Assembly: GCF_030066995.1 (NCBI RefSeq)
Contig: NZ_JASJAP010000001.1
Location: 475,230-539,229 of the forward strand
DNA: 64,000 nt
Source: Erythrobacter sp.
GTDB lineage: Bacteria > Pseudomonadota > Alphaproteobacteria > Sphingomonadales > Sphingomonadaceae
Direction: 5' to 3'
Part shown: positions 36,242 to 45,490 of the stretch, piece after piece
Numbering within the stretch: position 1 is the stretch's first letter
Layout: each line of letters starts with the position of its first letter
Position numbers and translations under genes: made by a program
Notes under the pieces: model-generated
The model's database searches: none
What the model was told of the DNA's origin: nothing
The model's input: only the letters and a program-made list of their open reading frames with translations

Positions 36242-36261
36242 ATATAAAGATAACTTTATAT
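36242..36261. promoter_or_regulatory. Perfect palindrome upstream of ahcY, candidate operator
   Basis: ATATAAAG and CTTTATAT (8-bp exact arms) around ATAA, in an unusually AT-rich patch of a GC-rich genome and about 57 nt before the ahcY start. AT-rich palindromes of this kind precede S-adenosylhomocysteine-cycle genes controlled by SahR (ArsR family) in proteobacteria. Assignment to SahR is by recall; no regulator gene is in the window. Confidence 0.6.
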
Positions 36262-36317
36262 TTGCCTCTCACTGGCCGCGCCGCTAGGGCGCGCAGCAGA
36301 GTTTACGGAGATACGCC

Positions 36318-37748
36318 ATGGCCACCGCCGCGCCGACCAACGCACAATCGCATGAATACATCATCAAGGACATCACTCTCGCGCAGTTCGGTCGCGATGA
36401 GATCGCGATAGCCGAAACCGAAATGCCCGGCCTGATGGCGCTGCGCGAGGAATACGGCGACAGCCAGCCCTTGAAAGGCGCGCGCATCACCGGTTCGCTC
36501 CACATGACGATCCAGACTGCCGTTTTGATCGAGACTTTGGTCGCGCTGGGCGCCGAGGTGCGCTGGGCAACCTGCAATATCTTCTCGACGCAAGACCACG
36601 CCGCCGCCGCCATCGCCGACCGCGGCATTCCGGTCTTTGCGATCAAGGGCGAGACACTGGCAGATTACTGGGATTATGTTGGTCGCATTTTCGATTGGTC
36701 GACCACGGACAATCCCGATCTGACCGCCAACATGATTCTCGACGATGGCGGCGATGCCACCATGTTCGCGCTGTGGGGCGCGCGGATCGAGGCGGGCGAA
36801 GAAATGCCAGCCCCGGCCAACGCGGAGGAAATCGAGTTCCAGCGCGCGCTCAAGGCCTTTGTCGCGGCCAAGCCTGGTTACCTCACCAAGAGCGTGAAGA
36901 CCATCAAGGGCGTTTCGGAAGAAACCACGACCGGCGTCATGCGCCTCTATCAGATCGCCAAGCAGGGCAAACTTCCGTTCCCGGCGATCAATGTTAATGA
37001 CAGCGTCACCAAGTCGAAGTTCGACAACCTCTACGGCTGCAAGGAAAGCCTAGTCGACGCGATCCGCCGCGCAACCGATGTGATGCTTGCGGGCAAGGTC
37101 GCCTGCGTTGCGGGCTACGGCGATGTCGGCAAGGGCTCGGCTGCCAGCCTTCGCGACGGCGGAGCGCGGGTCATGGTCACCGAGATCGACCCGATTTGTG
37201 CGCTTCAGGCCGCGATGGACGGCTACGAGGTCGTCTCGATGGAAGACGCGGTCAAGCGCGCCGATATCTTCGTGACCGCCACCGGCAACGAAGACGTGAT
37301 TACCGGCGAGCACATGAAGAATATGAAGAACATGGCGATTGTTTCGAACATCGGCCATTTCGACAGCGAGATCCAGATTTCCGCGCTCGACAATTATGAG
37401 TGGAAAGAGATCAAGGAGGGCACCGATATGGTCACCTTCCCTGATGGCAAGTCGATCCTGGTGCTGGCCAAGGGCCGCTTGGTCAACTTGGGATGCGCGA
37501 CCGGCCACCCGAGCTTCGTCATGAGCGCAAGTTTCACCAACCAGACGCTGGCGCAGATCGAGCTGTTCACCAAGTCGGACGAGTACGACAACGACGTCTA
37601 CGTTCTGCCAAAACATCTCGACGAGAAAGTTGCCGCGCTTCACCTGGAAAAGTTGGGCGTGGAATTGACCAAGCTCAGCCAGAAGCAGGCCGATTACATC
37701 GGCGTGCCGGCGGAGGGTCCGTTCAAGCCGGACCACTACCGCTACTGA
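36318..37748 (+). CDS. ahcY: Adenosylhomocysteinase
   Basis: Hydrolyses S-adenosylhomocysteine to adenosine and homocysteine, relieving inhibition of methyltransferases. It shows [30 protein letters not shown], the NAD fold [13 protein letters not shown] at about 265-277, and the C-terminal KPDHYRY. 476 aa, with the insert typical of bacterial long-form enzymes. CGGAGAT lies before the ATG. The promoter region carries the palindrome described separately. Confidence 0.95.
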   Translation: MATAAPTNAQSHEYIIKDITLAQFGRDEIAIAETEMPGLMALREEYGDSQPLKGARITGSLHMTIQTAVLIETLVALGAEVRWATCNIFSTQDHAAAAIADRGIPVFAIKGETLADYWDYVGRIFDWSTTDNPDLTANMILDDGGDATMFALWGARIEAGEEMPAPANAEEIEFQRALKAFVAAKPGYLTKSVKTIKGVSEETTTGVMRLYQIAKQGKLPFPAINVNDSVTKSKFDNLYGCKESLVDAIRRATDVMLAGKVACVAGYGDVGKGSAASLRDGGARVMVTEIDPICALQAAMDGYEVVSMEDAVKRADIFVTATGNEDVITGEHMKNMKNMAIVSNIGHFDSEIQISALDNYEWKEIKEGTDMVTFPDGKSILVLAKGRLVNLGCATGHPSFVMSASFTNQTLAQIELFTKSDEYDNDVYVLPKHLDEKVAALHLEKLGVELTKLSQKQADYIGVPAEGPFKPDHYRY

Positions 37749-37807
37749 CCGGGTCGCATGACGCGAAAGGTCACCGCGCAGGTCGGTGTATCCCAGTCTT
37801 AACGTGC

Positions 37808-37829
37808 CGGCCCCAGCTTTTCGGGGCCG
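37808..37829 (+). terminator. Hairpin after ahcY, weak terminator
   Basis: Stem CGGCCCC / GGGGCCG with loop of about 8 nt, about 60 nt after ahcY; no T-run follows, so termination may be partial and divL may receive read-through. Confidence 0.5.
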
Positions 37830-37906
37830 TCGTGCTGTCGCTTTGCCGGGGCTTTTCGCGTTGACCCGTGTTGCATCGCTGCGTGCGTGGGAATAGCGCG
37901 GTGGCC

Positions 37907-40267
37907 ATGGAAATCACCCCGCTAGCTGCGGCCGTCATTGGCCTCGTGCTCGCCGCCTGGACCGTGGCAGCGGCGGTGTTTGCGCTGCGCGCCAGCGGGC
38001 AGGTGCGGCGTGTCAAGGGACTTCAATCCTCGCTCAAGCGGATGCAGGCGCTGATTGAGACCGCGCCATCGATTCCCATGCTGGTGCGCGTGGATGGCCG
38101 TATCGAAGCCCCCGAGCGTCTCGCGCGCTGGCTCGGGCTTGCGGAAATGCCTGAGTATCTTTCCGAATTGGCGAGTGGAGGAGACGGCCTCACCGCCGAT
38201 CAGGTCGAAGAATTGAACGATCACGTCCGGCACACGCAAAGAAGCGCCGCTCCGTTTCAGATGTCACTGATGCTGCCGGGCTCTCGGCGCAGCCTCGCGC
38301 TGCATGGTGCGCTGGCCGATCCGAACGTGTCTCCCGCCGGGGCCGCGCTGGTTTGGGTGTTCGATTTTACCGAGAGCGAAGACGAGCTGAGCCGTCTGCG
38401 CCAATCGACCGCGCAGGCGGAAGCAGGCTTTCGCGCACTCCTTGGCCTGATCGAAGAAGCGCCCATGCCAATGTGGTTTCGCGGGCCGGATATGGCGATC
38501 CAGCTGGTGAACCGGGCCTATGTCGAAGCTGTCGCGGCGGGCAGCGCGGACGCAGTGGTGCAGGGTCGGATCGAACTGCTCGAAGATCACAAGGGCCGCA
38601 GCCCCGGCGATGTTGCGCGCGGTGCCTTTGAGCGGCAGGAAAGAACCGAGCGCATTGTGGCCTCCACCATTCACGGCGAGCGGCGCACGCTGAAAGTGAG
38701 CGACCTTCCGCTTGGGAGCGAGGGCGTTGCGGGGTATGCGATTGATATCGAAGAGCAGCAGCAGGTCCGCCGCGATTTTCGGGCCTACCGCGCCGCGCAG
38801 CGCGCCATGCTCGACCAGCTCTCGATCGGCGTGGCGCAGTTCAACGACGAGGAGCGGCTGATCTACGCCAACCTCCCGTTTCGCCGCCTGTTTGAGCTAG
38901 GCGCGGATGTGGGCGACGGCAGCGATGAGGGCGCGATGGCGTTTGAACGTTTCCTCGCCGAAGCGCGGGAGAAGAACCGCACGCCCGAAGTGCGCGATTT
39001 TCCAGAATGGCGACGCGAGCGCACCGGATGGTTCGAGCTTGAACGGGCGCATGAGGAAAACTGGCCGCTTCCCGGCGGCACCCACTTGCGGATTGTCGCC
39101 CAGCCCATGCCCGATGGCGGGCTGGTGCTGATCGGTGAGGATCGCACAGAGAGCCTCGCTCTCTCTGCGACGCGCGACACCCTCTTGCGCACCCGCACTG
39201 CCACGCTCGACAGCCTGTTCGAAGCGCTCGCGATCTTCGCCCCCGACGGCTCCGTTCAACTGTGGAACCGCCGGTTTGCGCCCACCTGGGGGCTGAACGC
39301 GGAGTTTCTCGACAGTCACCCAAGCGCCACCGAACTGCTCGATGCTATCGGCGACAACCTGGTCGATCCCAGCGAGACGGGGCAGATCGGGGCCGTTGTG
39401 CGCGCCGCGACGCTCGACCGCCACGAAGAATCGGGGCAGGTCGAGCTCTCTGACGGGCGCAGCTTGCGCTTTGCGGGCGTGCCTTTGCCCGACGGCAACG
39501 GATTGCTGACAGTGCTTGATATCACCGATTCGGAGAAGGCCGAAAGGGCGCTTCGCGAGCGCGCCGCCGCTCTTGAAGAAGCCGACAGCGTCAAGACGCG
39601 TTTCCTCGCCAACATGTCCTATGAATTCCGCAACCCTCTCACCACAATTCGTGGCTTCGCCGAGATGCTCGCAAGCGGGGCAGGGGGCGATCTGAGCCAC
39701 GAAGCGGGCGACTACGTGGACGCGATCCTGACCTCGGTCGATCAATTGACAGAGCAGGTGGAAAACGTGCTCGACCTGTCGCAGAGCGAAGCGGGTCTGA
39801 TGCCGATCTCCAAGGAGAAGATCGAGCTTCTGCCGTTTTTGACGAAGCTGGTGCGCGAGCGCGAAGCCGCGATAATCGAGGCCGGGCTGGGGCTCGATCT
39901 CAAAGGCAAGAAGTCGCGCATCGCGATGGCCGATCCGCGGCAATTGGCGCGCGCAGTGGGAAATCTGCTCGACAATGCGATTAGCGGCACGCCCGAGCAG
40001 GGCCATATCCTGATCGAGGTGCCCAAGCCGGGCGAGGACGAGGACTGGAGCGCCTCGATCGTCATTTCGGACAACGGCCGCGGGATCAGCAAGGCGACGC
40101 TGGCCGAAGCGCTGGGCGCGGGGCGCGAAAGCGCTGAAGGCGAGCGCGCGACCCGCAGCGGTCTCGGCATCCCGCTGGCGCGCCAGCTGATCGAGGCGCA
40201 GGGCGGTCGCCTTGAACTCACCAGCAAAAAGGGCGCGGGGACAACCGCGATCATTCGCCTGCCATGA
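37907..40267 (+). CDS. divL: DivL-like sensor kinase with Tyr in place of phospho-His
   Basis: 786 aa from this ATG. One N-terminal membrane helix (ITPLAAAVIGLVLAAWTV), several PAS-like sensor domains (about 55-560), a dimerisation helix and an ATPase domain. The H-box reads NMSYEFRNPL, so Tyr572 replaces the phospho-accepting His, as in Caulobacter DivL. ATP-binding motifs are intact: NLLDNAI, DNGRG and SGLGIPLA. DivL controls CckA and thus CtrA. A GTG at 37868 would add 13 residues. The end overlaps tsaE as ATGA. Conserved neighbourhood supports the name. Confidence 0.85.
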   Translation: MEITPLAAAVIGLVLAAWTVAAAVFALRASGQVRRVKGLQSSLKRMQALIETAPSIPMLVRVDGRIEAPERLARWLGLAEMPEYLSELASGGDGLTADQVEELNDHVRHTQRSAAPFQMSLMLPGSRRSLALHGALADPNVSPAGAALVWVFDFTESEDELSRLRQSTAQAEAGFRALLGLIEEAPMPMWFRGPDMAIQLVNRAYVEAVAAGSADAVVQGRIELLEDHKGRSPGDVARGAFERQERTERIVASTIHGERRTLKVSDLPLGSEGVAGYAIDIEEQQQVRRDFRAYRAAQRAMLDQLSIGVAQFNDEERLIYANLPFRRLFELGADVGDGSDEGAMAFERFLAEAREKNRTPEVRDFPEWRRERTGWFELERAHEENWPLPGGTHLRIVAQPMPDGGLVLIGEDRTESLALSATRDTLLRTRTATLDSLFEALAIFAPDGSVQLWNRRFAPTWGLNAEFLDSHPSATELLDAIGDNLVDPSETGQIGAVVRAATLDRHEESGQVELSDGRSLRFAGVPLPDGNGLLTVLDITDSEKAERALRERAAALEEADSVKTRFLANMSYEFRNPLTTIRGFAEMLASGAGGDLSHEAGDYVDAILTSVDQLTEQVENVLDLSQSEAGLMPISKEKIELLPFLTKLVREREAAIIEAGLGLDLKGKKSRIAMADPRQLARAVGNLLDNAISGTPEQGHILIEVPKPGEDEDWSASIVISDNGRGISKATLAEALGAGRESAEGERATRSGLGIPLARQLIEAQGGRLELTSKKGAGTTAIIRLP

Positions 40268-40719
40268 CCGCTGGCGAACGTGTCGTCTTGCCCGATCTTG
40301 CCGCGATGGAACGCTATGGCGCGCGTATCGCGAATGCACTGCGCGAAGGTGATGTGGTGGCACTCTCGGGCGGATTGGGTGCGGGTAAAACAACGCTGGC
40401 GCGCGCCATCATCGCCGCATTGGGATATGCAGGCGAAGTCCCGTCTCCGACCTTTACGATCATCGAGACCTATGACGCGCCGCCCTTGCGCATTCCGGTT
40501 GTGCACGCCGACTTCTATCGGCTCGAAGACCCTGCCGAGGCGAGCGAGATTGGCCTTGAGGACTATCGCGAGGGGGCGGCGTTGATTGCCGAATGGCCCG
40601 ATAATGCCGGCGGCTTCGCACACCAGGCGGGATGTCTCGAAATCACACTTGAAGTCGCGGATGAAGGGCGGATTGCGATTGCGAGGGGCGGGGCGGATTG
40701 GCTAGGGCGGATGCCATGA
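40264..40719 (+). CDS. tsaE: tRNA threonylcarbamoyladenosine ATPase TsaE
   Basis: ATPase needed by TsaB/TsaD for t6A37 modification of ANN-decoding tRNAs. Walker A GGLGAGKTT (36-44), PSPTFTIIETY and HADFYRLEDPAEASEIGLEDY are typical. 151 aa. Start and stop both lie in ATGA overlaps with divL and amgK. Confidence 0.93.
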   Translation: MTAGERVVLPDLAAMERYGARIANALREGDVVALSGGLGAGKTTLARAIIAALGYAGEVPSPTFTIIETYDAPPLRIPVVHADFYRLEDPAEASEIGLEDYREGAALIAEWPDNAGGFAHQAGCLEITLEVADEGRIAIARGGADWLGRMP

Positions 40720-41717
40720 CCGACAGCGCGCGTGAGCTTCCCGAAGGACTGCACGATTTTCTGGGCCGAGCCGGGTGGGGCGAGGCCGCTGTCGACGTGA
40801 TTCCGGGCGACGCCTCGTTTCGTCGGTATTTCCGCATTGCGAGGCCCTCGGGCGACAAGGCCATGCTGATGCACGCCCCGCCACCGCGTGAAAATCCCGC
40901 GCCCTTCCTCAATGTCGCCCAGTGGCTCCACGCCCACCAAATGCGCGCGCCGAAAATCTACGCCAGCGAGCCGGAGGCGGGCTGGGTCCTGCTTGAAGAC
41001 TTCGGTAACGACCGGATGCGCGATTGGCTCGACGCGCATCCGGAAGCCGAAGAGGACGCCTACCGGGCCGCGATCGACGCGCTGGTCGAGCTTCATCGGC
41101 GCCCCGCTGGACCGTTCAGCGCCTATGATATGGACGCCTATCTGCACGAGGTGCATCTGCTGCCGCAATGGTACGCTGATGCGCAGGGCCTCGATGTCGA
41201 TACGGTCGGATACGAAGCGGCGTGGCGCGAGGTGCTCGCCCCGCTGATCGACCGGCAGGGCGCAGGCGTCACGGTGCTGCGCGACTACCACGCTGAGAAC
41301 ATCATGCTGCTGGGCGGATCGCCTGCGGCCCCGCAGGGTATCATCGACTTTCAGGACGCGCTGGTAGGCCACCGCGCCTATGACCTCGTCTCGCTCTTGC
41401 AGGATGCGCGGCGCGATGTGGATCAGAATTTTGCGACCCGGATGCTCGAATATTACCGCCACCAAGCCGGAGAGGACGGCGAGGACTTCCTGGCCGACTA
41501 CGCCGCGCTCGGCGCGCAGCGCAACGCCAAGATTGTGGGCATCTTCACCCGCCTGTTCAAACGCGATGAGAAGCCGCGCTATCTTGGGATGATCCCGCGA
41601 GTGTGGGGCTTGCTTGAACAAGATCTTGAACATCCCGCGCTCGGACCTGTGGCCGACTGGTTCGATGCGAACATTCCCGAAGAGCTGCGCGCAAGGGGGG
41701 GAGGGACGATCGCATGA
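40716..41717 (+). CDS. amgK: N-acetylmuramate/N-acetylglucosamine 1-kinase AmgK
   Basis: 333 aa aminoglycoside-phosphotransferase-fold kinase. The catalytic loop VLRDYHAENIML and the metal site IIDFQDALVGHRAYD are clear; WVLLEDFGNDRM is the hinge. Next to murU it is best read as AmgK, which makes MurNAc-1-phosphate from recycled MurNAc. The start is the ATG in the ATGA overlap with tsaE; an ATG six codons earlier is less likely. Confidence 0.9.
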   Translation: MTDSARELPEGLHDFLGRAGWGEAAVDVIPGDASFRRYFRIARPSGDKAMLMHAPPPRENPAPFLNVAQWLHAHQMRAPKIYASEPEAGWVLLEDFGNDRMRDWLDAHPEAEEDAYRAAIDALVELHRRPAGPFSAYDMDAYLHEVHLLPQWYADAQGLDVDTVGYEAAWREVLAPLIDRQGAGVTVLRDYHAENIMLLGGSPAAPQGIIDFQDALVGHRAYDLVSLLQDARRDVDQNFATRMLEYYRHQAGEDGEDFLADYAALGAQRNAKIVGIFTRLFKRDEKPRYLGMIPRVWGLLEQDLEHPALGPVADWFDANIPEELRARGGGTIA

Positions 41718-42430
41718 GCGCGCTCGCCAGCGACACCGCCATGGTGATGGCCGCTGGCCTTGGCAAGCGAATGCGCCCGTTGACCGTGTCGCAGCCCAAG
41801 CCTCTGGTGCGTGTGGCGGGCAAGGCGTTGGTCGATCATGCGCTGGATCGCCTTGCCGAGGCGGGTGTCTCGCGGGCGGTGGTGAACGTCCATTACCTCG
41901 CCGACGCGCTCGAGGCGCATGTTCTCGAGCGCGACCTCCCCAAAGTCACCATTTCTGATGAGCGCGAGCAGCTGCTCGAAACCGGCGGCGGACTCATCAA
42001 GGCTGCGCCGCAACTTGCCGATCCCTTCTTCTGCCTCAACGCGGATAACATCTGGCTCGATGGTCCGCGCAATTGCTTTGCCGAGCTTTCCGCGCGCTGG
42101 GATCCAACGGCGATGGATGCGCTCTTGCTGGTCGTGCCGCACACGCGAGCGAACAATTTCAGCGGGGAAGGCGACTTTTATGTGGACCCGGTCGGGCGCC
42201 TGTCGCGGCGTAAGTCAGGCCGGATCGCGCCCTTTATCTACACCGGTATCCAGTTGATTTCGCACCGCCTTTTGCGCGAGGCCCCGGCGGGAGCGTTTTC
42301 GACCAATATCCTGTGGAACCGCGCAATCGAGGAAGGCAGGCTGTTCGGTCTCACCTTTACCGGGCAATGGTTTGAGGTCGGCACACCGCAAGCCATCGCG
42401 CCGACCGAAGAGGCTCTTCAGCGTGGCTGA
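41714..42430 (+). CDS. murU: N-acetylmuramate-1-phosphate uridylyltransferase MurU
   Basis: 238 aa sugar nucleotidyltransferase. The N-terminal MVMAAGLGKRMRPLT is the nucleotide-binding signature, with KPLVRVAGKAL and the metal site LNADNIW following; WFEVGTPQA closes the domain. With AmgK it bypasses GlmU/MurA entry to UDP-MurNAc, the route that sidesteps fosfomycin-sensitive synthesis in Pseudomonas and alphaproteobacteria. Overlaps amgK by 4 nt. Confidence 0.9.
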   Translation: MSALASDTAMVMAAGLGKRMRPLTVSQPKPLVRVAGKALVDHALDRLAEAGVSRAVVNVHYLADALEAHVLERDLPKVTISDEREQLLETGGGLIKAAPQLADPFFCLNADNIWLDGPRNCFAELSARWDPTAMDALLLVVPHTRANNFSGEGDFYVDPVGRLSRRKSGRIAPFIYTGIQLISHRLLREAPAGAFSTNILWNRAIEEGRLFGLTFTGQWFEVGTPQAIAPTEEALQRG

Positions 42431-42433
42431 GCG

Positions 42434-45400
42434 GTGAGCGCGGCAGACCCGCAGGTTTACTCCATCGCCGCGCATCGCGGGTTTGCCGACGCGCTCGTCG
42501 CGGGGATTGTTCCGCGCTACTGGGAACCCGATCTTGGCTTGGCTCGCCTCACTTTGCTGGTGCCCAGCGCACGGGCCGCGCGCACGATCTCGGAGGCTTT
42601 CACCCGGTACACCGGCGAGGTCGGCAAAGCCGGCCTGTTAATGCCGCGGCTCGTCACCGTGGGCGACCTCGACCTTGACGAGGCGCTGGGCGCGTTGCTT
42701 GATCCGCTGGGCGCAAGCGATATCCCGCCGGCGGTTGAGCCCACTCGGCGATGGCTTGACATCGCACGGCTGATCGAAGTGGAGCGCGCCGCTGACGGCC
42801 TGGAAACGCTGCCTGGCGCCGCGCGCATGCGTCTGGCGCGCGAGATGGCGCGCACGATGGACCGCTTGCTGGTTGAAGGGAAAACGCCCGATGATCTTGT
42901 GAGCCCGGCAGTGGTCGATACGCTCGGCGATCTGTCCCGGCACTGGCAGCGCTCGATTGCGCTGTTTGCCCGCGTGCAGGCGCGGTGGCTCTCGCGATTG
43001 GAGGAGCGCGGCGAGGTGGACGCGGCAACCCGTCGCAACCTCCTGTTCGACCGCGCGCGCCGGCGCTGGCGCGAGAACCCGCCGCAAACGCCGATCATCG
43101 CAGCCGGCGTTACCAGCGCTTCGCCCGCGCTAGCGCGGATGCTGCGCACCATCGCCGACCTGCCAGAAGGCGCCGTGATCCTGCCCGATCTTGACCTTGC
43201 TATGGACGATGCGGCCTGGGAGGAGCTGGGCCGAGGGGGCGCCGCGCCCGAACCGGGCGGCGAGGTGTTCGGCAAGAGCGACGCGCTCACCCACCCGCAG
43301 TACCACCTCAAACTGCTGCTCGAACGCATGGGTGTGGCGCGCGAGGAAGTGCGTCCATGGCATCGCAAGGGGCTCGCAGCAGCCGAACCCGCGCGCAGCC
43401 GAGCCATAAGCTCGCTGTTCCTGCCGGCGCAGGCGAGCAAGTCCTGGGTGACGCTGGAAACGGACAGGCGCCGCCTGCCGCGCCTTCGCACGCTCACCGC
43501 TGCGAACAGCGAGGAAGAAGCGCAAGCGATCGCCCTGATGGTGCGCGAGGCGCTTGAGGAGCCGGGCAAACGCGTTGCCGTCGTCAGCGCCGATCGCGGT
43601 CTTGCGCGAAGGGTAACGCAGCATTTGCGGCGCTGGAATGTTGAGGCCGACGATTCGGCCGGTCAGCCCTTGTCGCTCACCGCCGCAGGACGGCTTTTCG
43701 CGCTGCTGGCCGAGGTCGCGGGCGAAGGCATGGAGCTTGTGAGCCTTATTGCCGCGCTCGGCCATCCTCTGGTCGCGAGTGCGGACACTCGGACGCGCGG
43801 CGACTGGCTGATGAACCTGCGCACTTTTGAGCGGTATCTGCGCGGCCCTGCCCCCGCGCCCGGTCTTGCCCCTATGCGCCGCGCGGCGGCGGAAACGAAG
43901 AACGCTGGCGTCATCGCCTGGTGGGAGGCGGTCGAGGCGGTCCTGACGCCGCTGGCCGATCTGGCCGATGAGACCCCGTTGGCCCAGGCGCTGGACCGGA
44001 TCTGCGCGGCTGCCGAGGCGCTGGCTGGCGAGGCGGTGTGGGCGCGCGAAGACGGGCGGGCGCTGGCGCGCATGGTAGAAGACACGCGCCTTCACGCGGG
44101 CGAGTGCGCAACGCTCCTGGCAAAGTCCGATATCGCCACCGTCTTGCGCGACACCATGGCCGAGATTGCGGTGCGCCCGCCCTATGGCGGTCATCCTCGC
44201 GTGGCTGTCTACGGGTTGCTCGAATCGCGCATGGCGCGCGCCGATCTCGTCATTTGTGGCGGCCTTAACGAGGGGACGTGGCCTCAAACCCCGTCGCCCG
44301 ACGCGCTGCTCGCGCCCGCTATATTGCGCGCGCTGGGTGTGCCGGGCGCGGAGTTTCGCATCGGCCTGGCAGCGCACGATCTGGCCGGGGCGATGGGCGC
44401 GCCGGACGTCGTTCTCACCCGGTCGCAGCGCGATGCGGACGGGCCTACGCGTCCCTCGCGCTTTGTGCTGCGGGTTGAGGCGCTTCTGGGCGAGAAGGAG
44501 GCAAGAGAGCACCGCGAAACGCGCATCGGCGAGATTCTTCCTCGTCTCGATCGCGCGCCGCCCCCGGCGCCAAGCGCCTATCCCCGCCCGGCGCCCAACC
44601 CGTCCGCGGCGCTGCGTAACGTTGCGATCAGCGCCACCGCGCTCGACCAGTTGCTGGGCGATCCCTATCAATTCTACGCGAAGTCGATCCTGAATCTGCG
44701 CAAGCTCAATCCGCTTGCCGCCGACCCCTTCGTCGACCCCGCGTTGCGCGGCACGCTGGTGCATAAGATCCTTGATCAATGGCACCGGGCGCGCGTTACA
44801 CGACCTGACCTTGCGCTCGTTCCATTTGCGCAAGACGCGTTGGCCAAGACCAACCCGCATCCGCTGTTCTGGGGCTTGTGGCGCCCGCGTATCCTGGCGG
44901 CGCTCGCCCGCTTCGAAGAAAGGATCAACCTCGCCGAGGAAGAGGGACGGCGGGTCGCCCTGACCGAGACATGGGGCGCGATGGATTACCTGGGTGTGCG
45001 TGTCTTCGGGCAGGCCGACCGGGTGGATCGCCTTCCCGACGCAACGCTGGGCATTGTCGACTACAAGACCGGGGCACCTCCATCGAAAAAGGAAACTGCG
45101 GCGGGCTATCGCCTGCAGCTGGGTGTGCTGGGGCTGATCGCGCGCCATGGCGGATTCAAGCCCGATCGCAGCGCGCCCGAGGCGAGCGCATTCAGGGGCG
45201 AGGCCACCGCATTCGAATACTGGTCGCTGCGCAAGAAGGACGATCACTTTGGCGAAATCAGCGTGCCCATGAAGCTCTCCTCGCGCGAGCGCGGGCTTGA
45301 GCCGGAAGAATTCCTGCCGCTGCACGAGGCCAAGCTCACTGAGGCCATCACTGATTACATCACCGGCGCTAAGCCTTTTACAGCGAAGGAGAATCCCGAC

Positions 45401-45490
45401 TACCCCGGCTACACCGATTACGATCAACTCATGCGGCTGGAAGAATGGATTTTCGAACCAGACGCCAAGAAGGGTTTGGAGGGGGCGTGA
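42434..45490 (+). CDS. addB: Double-strand break repair protein AddB
   Basis: 1018 aa. Helicase-like N-terminal part without a usable Walker A (TLLVPSARAARTI), the alphaproteobacterial AddB pattern, and a C-terminal PD-(D/E)xK nuclease: LRGTLVHKILDQWH, FGQADRVDR, and IVDYKTGAPPSKKE. Works with AddA to resect DNA ends and load RecA. GTG start 4 nt after murU; the stop overlaps addA. Confidence 0.92.
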   Translation: MSAADPQVYSIAAHRGFADALVAGIVPRYWEPDLGLARLTLLVPSARAARTISEAFTRYTGEVGKAGLLMPRLVTVGDLDLDEALGALLDPLGASDIPPAVEPTRRWLDIARLIEVERAADGLETLPGAARMRLAREMARTMDRLLVEGKTPDDLVSPAVVDTLGDLSRHWQRSIALFARVQARWLSRLEERGEVDAATRRNLLFDRARRRWRENPPQTPIIAAGVTSASPALARMLRTIADLPEGAVILPDLDLAMDDAAWEELGRGGAAPEPGGEVFGKSDALTHPQYHLKLLLERMGVAREEVRPWHRKGLAAAEPARSRAISSLFLPAQASKSWVTLETDRRRLPRLRTLTAANSEEEAQAIALMVREALEEPGKRVAVVSADRGLARRVTQHLRRWNVEADDSAGQPLSLTAAGRLFALLAEVAGEGMELVSLIAALGHPLVASADTRTRGDWLMNLRTFERYLRGPAPAPGLAPMRRAAAETKNAGVIAWWEAVEAVLTPLADLADETPLAQALDRICAAAEALAGEAVWAREDGRALARMVEDTRLHAGECATLLAKSDIATVLRDTMAEIAVRPPYGGHPRVAVYGLLESRMARADLVICGGLNEGTWPQTPSPDALLAPAILRALGVPGAEFRIGLAAHDLAGAMGAPDVVLTRSQRDADGPTRPSRFVLRVEALLGEKEAREHRETRIGEILPRLDRAPPPAPSAYPRPAPNPSAALRNVAISATALDQLLGDPYQFYAKSILNLRKLNPLAADPFVDPALRGTLVHKILDQWHRARVTRPDLALVPFAQDALAKTNPHPLFWGLWRPRILAALARFEERINLAEEEGRRVALTETWGAMDYLGVRVFGQADRVDRLPDATLGIVDYKTGAPPSKKETAAGYRLQLGVLGLIARHGGFKPDRSAPEASAFRGEATAFEYWSLRKKDDHFGEISVPMKLSSRERGLEPEEFLPLHEAKLTEAITDYITGAKPFTAKENPDYPGYTDYDQLMRLEEWIFEPDAKKGLEGA

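Noticed and set aside
36166..36317. SAH or SAM riboswitch before ahcY
   Set aside because: No conserved pseudoknot or helix pattern could be recognised; the AT-rich palindrome explains the region better.
40716..41717. Aminoglycoside resistance kinase
   Set aside because: The fold is shared, but coupling to murU and the conserved neighbourhood point to MurNAc kinase AmgK.
43130..45427. 765-codon open frame on the minus strand
   Set aside because: Antisense shadow of addB; long opposite-strand frames are expected in high-GC coding DNA. The plus frame carries the clear nuclease motifs.
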